A stretch of DNA of 32,313 nt, from IMG/VR virus record IMGVR_UViG_3300008120_000179, positions 1 to 32,313 of that record. One strand, 5' to 3'. Below are positions 28,466 to 32,313 of this stretch, piece after piece. The notes beneath the pieces are model-generated. The model saw nothing but the letters and a program-made list of their open reading frames with translations, had not been told where the DNA came from and searched no databases. The position numbers and the translations under genes were made by a program. Source of the stretch: a virus. Every line of letters begins with the position of its first letter. Position 1 is the first letter of the stretch.

Positions 28466-28930
28466 TTACTGGAGGATTGTGATAATGCGAGCCAGCCCAG
28501 TAATGCCAACGCGCACCTTGTTTTCTGCCATACTGAAGTCCCCGCTTGCTCCGGTGACGGCAAGCGTTACGAGATGTGTTTGATACCGTCCGTCGGTTGC
28601 GGGTTCGGCTTTGTTCGTGTCGAAGTTGTCGATGCGATATTGAATGCGCGACGCGATGCCGGCCATGACGTCAGACGCCACGCCCTTCTTTGATGGGTCC
28701 GCAGGGGCCAGCCCGTTGCAGAGGATGTCGAACGGCACTTCTGCCAGCCCATGCCCGCGGCTATTCTCCGAGGCTGTGTCGTAGTTGAGGGAGACGCAAT
28801 ACGGATAGCAGACGATTTTACCGTTGACGAATGCCTCATCGTCAAACGTGCCCGCGACCATGATTTGCGGGTCTTCGCGTAGAATGTCCGCGATGGTCTT
28901 GCGAACGAAGGCAAGCGGTGACGTGTTCAT
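28466..28930 (-). CDS. Tail terminator/completion protein candidate
   Basis: This 154-residue protein overlaps the previous gene by ATGA. An N-terminal helix (FVRKTIADILREDPQI) is followed by strands (MVAGTFDDEAF, KIVCYPYCVSLNYDT) and a C-terminal strand group (YQTHLVTLAVTGASGDF, NKVRVGITGLARII). Its size, the helix followed by a beta sheet, and its place after the gp10-like gene and before the tail tube match tail terminator proteins, which cap the tube and join it to the head. Assignment is by context. Confidence 0.65.
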   Translation of the reverse strand: MNTSPLAFVRKTIADILREDPQIMVAGTFDDEAFVNGKIVCYPYCVSLNYDTASENSRGHGLAEVPFDILCNGLAPADPSKKGVASDVMAGIASRIQYRIDNFDTNKAEPATDGRYQTHLVTLAVTGASGDFSMAENKVRVGITGLARIITILQ

Positions 28931-29544
28931 TGTCCGGCCCCTTGCAACTCGTCGATGACTTCTGCGATTATGTCGTCGATCAGCTCCGGCAAACCTTCTG
29001 CCATATACTTTGCTTTGCCCGGTGCCAGAAATGGACGCGCGGGAATGGTGATGGAATGGGGGCGTGTCACGGGCAACTCACGACCCGTCTTTGCGAAGTA
29101 TTGCGCGGCCTTAACCTTCGTTACAAATACGGCTTTGCCTTTAACGATTCGGTACGGCGTGCCGCCCGGATGTTGAATCGTGCCGCCGTACTCATGTAGC
29201 ATGCCGTAGCGCAGGTCTCCAACGCGCTTCCCCTGTTTGACTGACGTCGACGGGTTAAAACCAAACTCCAAGCTGATAATGGTCTTTGAGTCTGCTTCCA
29301 CCGTTGACACGTTGCCTTTGCCTTTCGGCGTCAGCGCGCGCGTGAGGTTGCCGTAGAGCGTCCGTAGTTGAGTGCCGCGGTTGGGCGGCAAACGGCGGCT
29401 GCCGTCTTTGCGTCGCTCCGGCTTGGTGAATATCATTTCGTCGAGGATGTACGCAGACAGCTCCCCCGGCGCGCGTTGCATGGCGCCTTTGACGATTCGC
29501 TGGATTGCGCGCTCCAATGATTGCAGACGGCCGGCGATGCTCAT
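28927..29544 (-). CDS. HK97 gp10-like tail completion protein
   Basis: The ATG at 29544 overlaps the preceding stop (ATGA) and gives 205 residues. Features include RLQSLERAIQRIVKG near the start, MLHEYGGTIQHPGGTPYRIV (about 113-132), and a segment RPHSITIPARPFLAPG (about 170-185), which matches the 'I-P-A-R-P-F-L' motif of Mu gpG/HK97 gp10-like tail completion proteins. These act at the head-tail joint or tail end during assembly. Helices at the C-terminus (LIDDIIAEVIDELQ) are usual. Confidence 0.8.
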   Translation of the reverse strand: MSIAGRLQSLERAIQRIVKGAMQRAPGELSAYILDEMIFTKPERRKDGSRRLPPNRGTQLRTLYGNLTRALTPKGKGNVSTVEADSKTIISLEFGFNPSTSVKQGKRVGDLRYGMLHEYGGTIQHPGGTPYRIVKGKAVFVTKVKAAQYFAKTGRELPVTRPHSITIPARPFLAPGKAKYMAEGLPELIDDIIAEVIDELQGAGQ

Positions 29545-30116
29545 ATAACGATCCTTCGATACGGCCGCAGACGCGGCTCGATCTTCGCCCGTGCCGATGT
29601 GATCGTCTTCGACACCGACACACCGCCGGCGCTGTCGGTGATTGCAGACACGCCGAACCGAGAGCCGCCCGGCGCGAATGCCGATGCGAAATACAACTCG
29701 GTAACAAGCTCGTAGGCGCACAACTCTATAACGTTCGGTACGGTTGCGTAGCCTGTCGTTGCAACGATGCGATATTCGGCGGCCGTCCATGTTCCCGTTG
29801 TGGCCAGATGTTGCACACCATCAACGGAGACAACCGAGGCCGTCCCCGTGATGGGCGCAAAATCTTCTGTCATGTTCGCGCGCGATGCAACCGATACAAG
29901 CGTCATGGGCACGGTTAAACCGAGCCACAAGAGATGGTCGGTTGTGCCGCGTACATAGTACGTGCATTGCTTCGCAACTATCGACTGACCGCAGATGTCC
30001 TCGATCTCATTCTCCGCAATGGTGATCCATCGGTCGAACGTTTTGTCGAGACTGTTATCTGATGCCGGGATGTTGAGATAGTCCTGTTTCAGAACGGCGC
30101 GCGAGCATATCGGCAT
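29541..30116 (-). CDS. Head-tail connector protein (gp6-like)
   Basis: This 191-residue protein begins with helices that fit the gp6/gp15 connector family: RAVLKQDYLNIPASDNSLD, then FDRWITIAENEIEDICGQSI (about 28-47), followed by strands (CTYYVRGTTDHLLWLG, VPMTLVSVASRA, AAEYRIVATTGYATVP), and the helix IELCAYELVTELYFASAF. The C-terminal IEPRLRPYRRI is the usual final segment. It would form a ring under the portal. It lies next to the gp10-like gene, the standard order. Confidence 0.85.
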   Translation of the reverse strand: MPICSRAVLKQDYLNIPASDNSLDKTFDRWITIAENEIEDICGQSIVAKQCTYYVRGTTDHLLWLGLTVPMTLVSVASRANMTEDFAPITGTASVVSVDGVQHLATTGTWTAAEYRIVATTGYATVPNVIELCAYELVTELYFASAFAPGGSRFGVSAITDSAGGVSVSKTITSARAKIEPRLRPYRRIVI

Positions 30117-30119
30117 GGC

Positions 30120-30500
30120 TTAGCCCTCGCTCTTTGTGTCGGCCGTGTTGAAAGCTTGGTAGATTTCAACGATGCCCCACACGACGCCCGTGACCAATGC
30201 CTCGGTGACGTTGCCCAGGCTGATGCCGAACACGGTAGCCAGCATGAACGCGGCTTTGATGACTCCAGAGATTGTCGTCTTTGGGTCCTGCATAACGACT
30301 CCTAAATAGATTTGAAAAATGAACGGCATGAGCCGAATCTTATCCCATAGTGAAAGGCTTGGCGGTTCGGGTTTGAACCCAAAAGGCAAAGCGTCCAGCG
30401 GCTTCAGAGCGGCGCGCGTCACGATCTCTTCGACGTGTGACGTTGTGCGCTCTGGCCTATGAATAGGCCGCGGTGGTGTTTTGGTGATGAGCTCATGCAC
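30120..30500 (-). CDS. Membrane protein, holin candidate
   Basis: This 126-residue protein has a basic, Pro-rich N-terminus (TPPRPIHRPERTTSH), then a hydrophobic stretch MPFIFQIYLGVVM (about 58-70), and after QDPKTTISGVIKAA (about 71-84) further hydrophobic segments, FMLATVFGISLG and LVTGVVWGIVEI, ending in a polar tail. The 'D-P-K-T-T-x-S-G' start of the hydrophobic part resembles several predicted phage holins. It overlaps a second membrane gene by eight bases. Holins make the pore for lysis. No endolysin is found beside it, so confidence is limited. Confidence 0.5.
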   Translation of the reverse strand: MHELITKTPPRPIHRPERTTSHVEEIVTRAALKPLDALPFGFKPEPPSLSLWDKIRLMPFIFQIYLGVVMQDPKTTISGVIKAAFMLATVFGISLGNVTEALVTGVVWGIVEIYQAFNTADTKSEG

Positions 30501-30744
30501 GGCCTATGCCCTGCCTCTCTTCGATGCGAACCAGGCGTTCGATCATGTTCAGAATCTGCCTGCTATGCTCCTTGTCGGCGCGCTGCAGTTCGATGATGGT
30601 GTCTGTAGTGCTTTTGAGACTGACGTGCATTTGTATCGTCGTTTCACGCGTCTGCCGCGTCTCTGCGATGAGCGACTTCAGGAAATGGCCGATGACGGCT
30701 ACCATGCTTGACAGAATCAGACCGATGAGGATTTCAGGTGTCAT
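30493..30744 (-). CDS. Membrane-anchored coiled-coil protein (lysis accessory candidate)
   Basis: This 83-residue protein begins at 30744, four bases after the previous stop. A transmembrane helix (EILIGLILSSMVAVIGHFLKSLI, about 4-26) is followed by a long amphipathic coiled coil (IIELQRADKEHSRQILNMIERLVRIEER). The layout resembles spanin- or XhlA-like lysis accessories and small membrane regulators. It overlaps the holin candidate. Orientation and role are inferred. Confidence 0.55.
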   Translation of the reverse strand: MTPEILIGLILSSMVAVIGHFLKSLIAETRQTRETTIQMHVSLKSTTDTIIELQRADKEHSRQILNMIERLVRIEERQGIGRA

Positions 30745-30748
30745 TGCT

Positions 30749-31084
30749 TTATGGTGTGATTTCGGATCCGAAGACTTGGTAGGTGATCGCGGCGCCCGTG
30801 CCGGAGCGAACGGTGACAACGTCGTTGTTGTCGAGCGTCACGCCACGCGCCACTTCTACCGTCGTGTTTGCAGGCACCGACACGGCGAAGCTGTGATAGT
30901 GTTCGTTGGCAATGCTTGCGTTGTTCTTCCGAAACGCGAGTCGATAGGTAGCCGCCGCGCCCGTCAGGTTTGCAATGCTGATGAGCGATATGACCGCGCT
31001 CTTTCCAACGGGCACCGTGTAAACATCGGTGTCAGCTGTGCCTGCGGGGCATGACTGCCCGAGAATCTTGTAAGAGTTTACCAT
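30749..31084 (-). CDS. Small beta-sandwich virion protein
   Basis: This 111-residue protein starts at 31084, just after the preceding stop. It has KILGQSCPAGTADTDVYTVPVGKSAVISLISIANLTG (about 6-42), then TYRLAFRKNN, HSFAVSVPANTTVEVARGVTLDNNDVVTVRSG and a closing ITYQVFGSEI. This pattern is widespread in phages and metagenomic virus contigs near head or tail fibre genes; it forms a beta sandwich. It probably decorates the virion. It is part of the appendage gene run. Confidence 0.7.
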   Translation of the reverse strand: MVNSYKILGQSCPAGTADTDVYTVPVGKSAVISLISIANLTGAAATYRLAFRKNNASIANEHYHSFAVSVPANTTVEVARGVTLDNNDVVTVRSGTGAAITYQVFGSEITP

Positions 31085-31085
31085 G

Positions 31086-31241
31086 TCATTTCCAATCGCC
31101 AGATGTTTTGATGTACGGCTGCGATACCTTCCACGTGCCAGCGACACGGCGCCATGTCCGCGCTGACTTCCACACCCCAGAGAGCCGGACGTGTGCAACC
31201 GTTACAAGGGCGCCTTGTGGAGATAGAAGCGTTAGTAGCAT
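31086..31241 (-). CDS. 51-residue virion-associated small protein
   Basis: A 51-codon frame starts by TAATG overlap with the preceding gene and ends two bases before the next start. The sequence repeats a Trp-Lys motif: SGVWKSARTWRRV, AGTWKVS, SGDWK. Short 'G-x-W-K' repeats are common in phage fibre or tail-associated proteins. The tight packing between neighbours is the main evidence for its being real. Confidence 0.65.
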   Translation of the reverse strand: MLLTLLSPQGALVTVAHVRLSGVWKSARTWRRVAGTWKVSQPYIKTSGDWK

Positions 31242-31405
31242 TACCGAAGGCTTTCGAGTTTCGTCAGCAGCTCTGCGAGGTTGTTGATTTCGATCTCCAG
31301 GCGATCGACCTGCTCAACGTCACCGACGGCATAGGCCGAATCGTGAAGCCGAACGAAATGATTGCGGCGATTTGTAACGAGCGTGATGAGTGTTTCGAGG
31401 TCCAT
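31241..31405 (-). CDS. 54-residue helical small protein
   Basis: A 54-codon frame starts one base after the kelch-like gene stop and overlaps the next gene (TAATG). It is helical: LETLITLVTNRRNHFVRLHD, then VEQVDRLEIEINNLAELLTKLE. Such short two-helix proteins are often found in phage virion operons. No function can be given. Confidence 0.65.
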   Translation of the reverse strand: MDLETLITLVTNRRNHFVRLHDSAYAVGDVEQVDRLEIEINNLAELLTKLESLR

Positions 31406-31406
31406 G

Positions 31407-32313
31407 CTAGATCACCATTTGACGGAAGGTTGCTTGTACGCCGTTTGGCACAAGGTAGATATAGTCAATTTCGGTATCACCGTCACGATAGGTTGCGTCG
31501 AACATCGTTTCGAGCTGGCCGCTACCAGACTGTGGGAAGAGCAACGTACCCCAGCCGTCCATCGATGACCTAGCGACGTCAAGGCGAAAGCATCGGCCGG
31601 TCATTTCCTTGGTGACATAGATGGCGTCTTTGCAATATGCGTAGCGCGTTCCGGCACCAAACGTTTCTGTAGCAGGTGCATACGTCAGCGCTGCCCATGC
31701 GTTGAGCGCGATGTCATAGCGATCCAACGAAGCGCCTGAGCCGCGGAATGAGTAGATATAACGCCCGTTCTGGATGGCGTTCTCTGACGTCCAATCCGTA
31801 GCCAATACGCTATGCACCCACGTTCCCGAAAGGGCCGTACCCGGAGCGCCTGCACGCGCGACGCCCGGCGCCAACGTTGTCCACGTGTTCCCTGAGATCG
31901 AGTACCGATACATCGCAACGGCGGCATTGCCCATCAGATAGATGAAATCGTCGTTGCCTTCGATGCTGTACTGTGACGTTGCATCGGGTTGCGTTGTCCA
32001 TGCCGCGGACGTGGTGATGACCGTGCCGGTGTTGGACGCCACCGTTCGAATCTGTCCTGCACCCGTGCCTGCCGTGATGCGGATTTGAAAGTTTGTCCAT
32101 GAATTCGTGGTCCACGCCTTCGCCGAATTCGTCAGCGTACTAGCGCCGCCTGCCGTAGCCGTGCCCGTGGCGAATGCCTTATAGCCAGTATCAATCCATG
32201 ACGGCGTAGATACCAGTTTCGCATCCGTGCCGAACGTTGCAGGAAGCCCCGTGTTTGCCAGCGTGACCCACGAGTTCGTTGCAAAGTCGTAGCGCTTGAA
32301 AGAGCCTGATGCC
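31407..32313 (-). CDS. Kelch-like head appendage/fibre protein, C-terminal part (starts at 635 across the join)
   Basis: This is the rest of the 475-residue protein that starts at 635. Bases 32200-32313 repeat 1-114, so the gene proper runs from 635 to 1 and then from 32199 to 31407. It contains a second copy of the Thr/Gly-rich insert (TGTATAGGASTLTNSA through SQYSIEG) and blades FIYLMGNAAVAMYRYSIS, YIYSFRGSGASLDRYD and IYVTKEMTGRCFRLD, typical of kelch repeats (hydrophobic-Gly-Gly-like strand, Tyr, then Trp). No ATG occurs between the left edge of this part and 32042, and a GTG there is not needed once the join is taken into account. It is probably a head-surface appendage or fibre with sugar- or protein-binding ability. 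Confidence 0.75.
   Translation of the reverse strand, partial: ASGSFKRYDFATNSWVTLANTGLPATFGTDAKLVSTPSWIDTGYKAFATGTATAGGASTLTNSAKAWTTNSWTNFQIRITAGTGAGQIRTVASNTGTVITTSAAWTTQPDATSQYSIEGNDDFIYLMGNAAVAMYRYSISGNTWTTLAPGVARAGAPGTALSGTWVHSVLATDWTSENAIQNGRYIYSFRGSGASLDRYDIALNAWAALTYAPATETFGAGTRYAYCKDAIYVTKEMTGRCFRLDVARSSMDGWGTLLFPQSGSGQLETMFDATYRDGDTEIDYIYLVPNGVQATFRQMVI
32200..32313. repeat. Right copy of exact terminal direct repeat
   Basis: Identical to 1-114. See the left copy: it shows that the molecule is circular or circularly permuted, with a unit of 32,199 bp. Confidence 0.97.

Noticed and set aside
32042-32313. GTG start at 32042 for the kelch-like gene
   Set aside because: The frame is open upstream through the join to a well-supported ATG with AAAGGAC at 635, so an internal GTG is not needed.
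1-32313. CRISPR arrays, tRNA genes, insertion sequences, integrase or attachment sites
   Set aside because: No regularly spaced repeats, cloverleaf-like sequence, transposase or recombinase motifs were seen, and almost all DNA is accounted for by packed minus-strand genes. A formal tRNA scan was not possible.

Overview
The window is the essentially complete genome of a tailed double-stranded DNA phage (Caudoviricetes) with siphovirus morphology. Bases 1-114 are repeated exactly at 32200-32313, and one gene reads in frame across that join, so the molecule closes to a 32,199-bp circle cut inside a gene. All 52 genes I can support lie on the minus strand. Most are coupled by ATGA stop/start overlaps, and almost no DNA is non-coding. 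GC is roughly in the mid 50s percent by eye. Shine-Dalgarno sequences (AAGGA, GGGAG, AGGA) precede many starts, which suggests a host that uses them. The gene types suit a Gram-negative, perhaps proteobacterial, host, but no gene identifies it.

Transcription runs toward lower coordinates. The only strong promoter I see is at about 18387-18414, immediately downstream (in transcription sense) of a rho-independent terminator at 18454-18488 that ends the tail operon. A transcript could therefore run once around the circle and stop beside its own start. The first gene (53 codons) is followed by a second terminator hairpin, so the early operon may be attenuated. The early module (18344 to 12351) encodes small proteins, a ribbon-helix-helix protein, a Gp157-family protein, a recent 170-bp tandem duplication, a probable RecT-like annealing protein, a VRR-NUC nuclease, a pentapeptide-repeat protein and a SAM methyltransferase. 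The replication module (12158 to 10339) has a winged-helix initiator gene carrying three 11-bp iterons and a 36-base purine tract, a candidate internal origin, and a protein resembling only the DNA-binding domain IV of DnaA.

Next come a ParB-domain protein and a Mom-like DNA adenine modification enzyme directly upstream of the small and large terminase subunits. The head module follows: a portal fused to a MuF domain, HK97-type protease and major capsid protein. A run of about ten small beta-rich or membrane proteins and a kelch-like appendage protein (3119 through the join to 30749) lies between capsid and connector genes, and includes a possible holin pair. The connector, tail-completion, tail-tube, chaperone, tape-measure and tail-tip genes occupy 30116 to 18536. 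A family 2 glycosyltransferase sits between tail terminator and tail tube genes, and a C1q/TNF-like receptor-binding candidate is near the end.

I recognise no integrase, CI-type repressor, DNA polymerase, helicase, tRNA or endolysin. This points to a virulent phage depending on host replication, with an unrecognised lysin. The points most worth following are the Mom/ParB pair, the initiator-internal origin, the promoter/terminator/attenuator junction, a possible -1 frameshift in the tail chaperone genes, the tandem duplication, and the virion glycosylation candidate.
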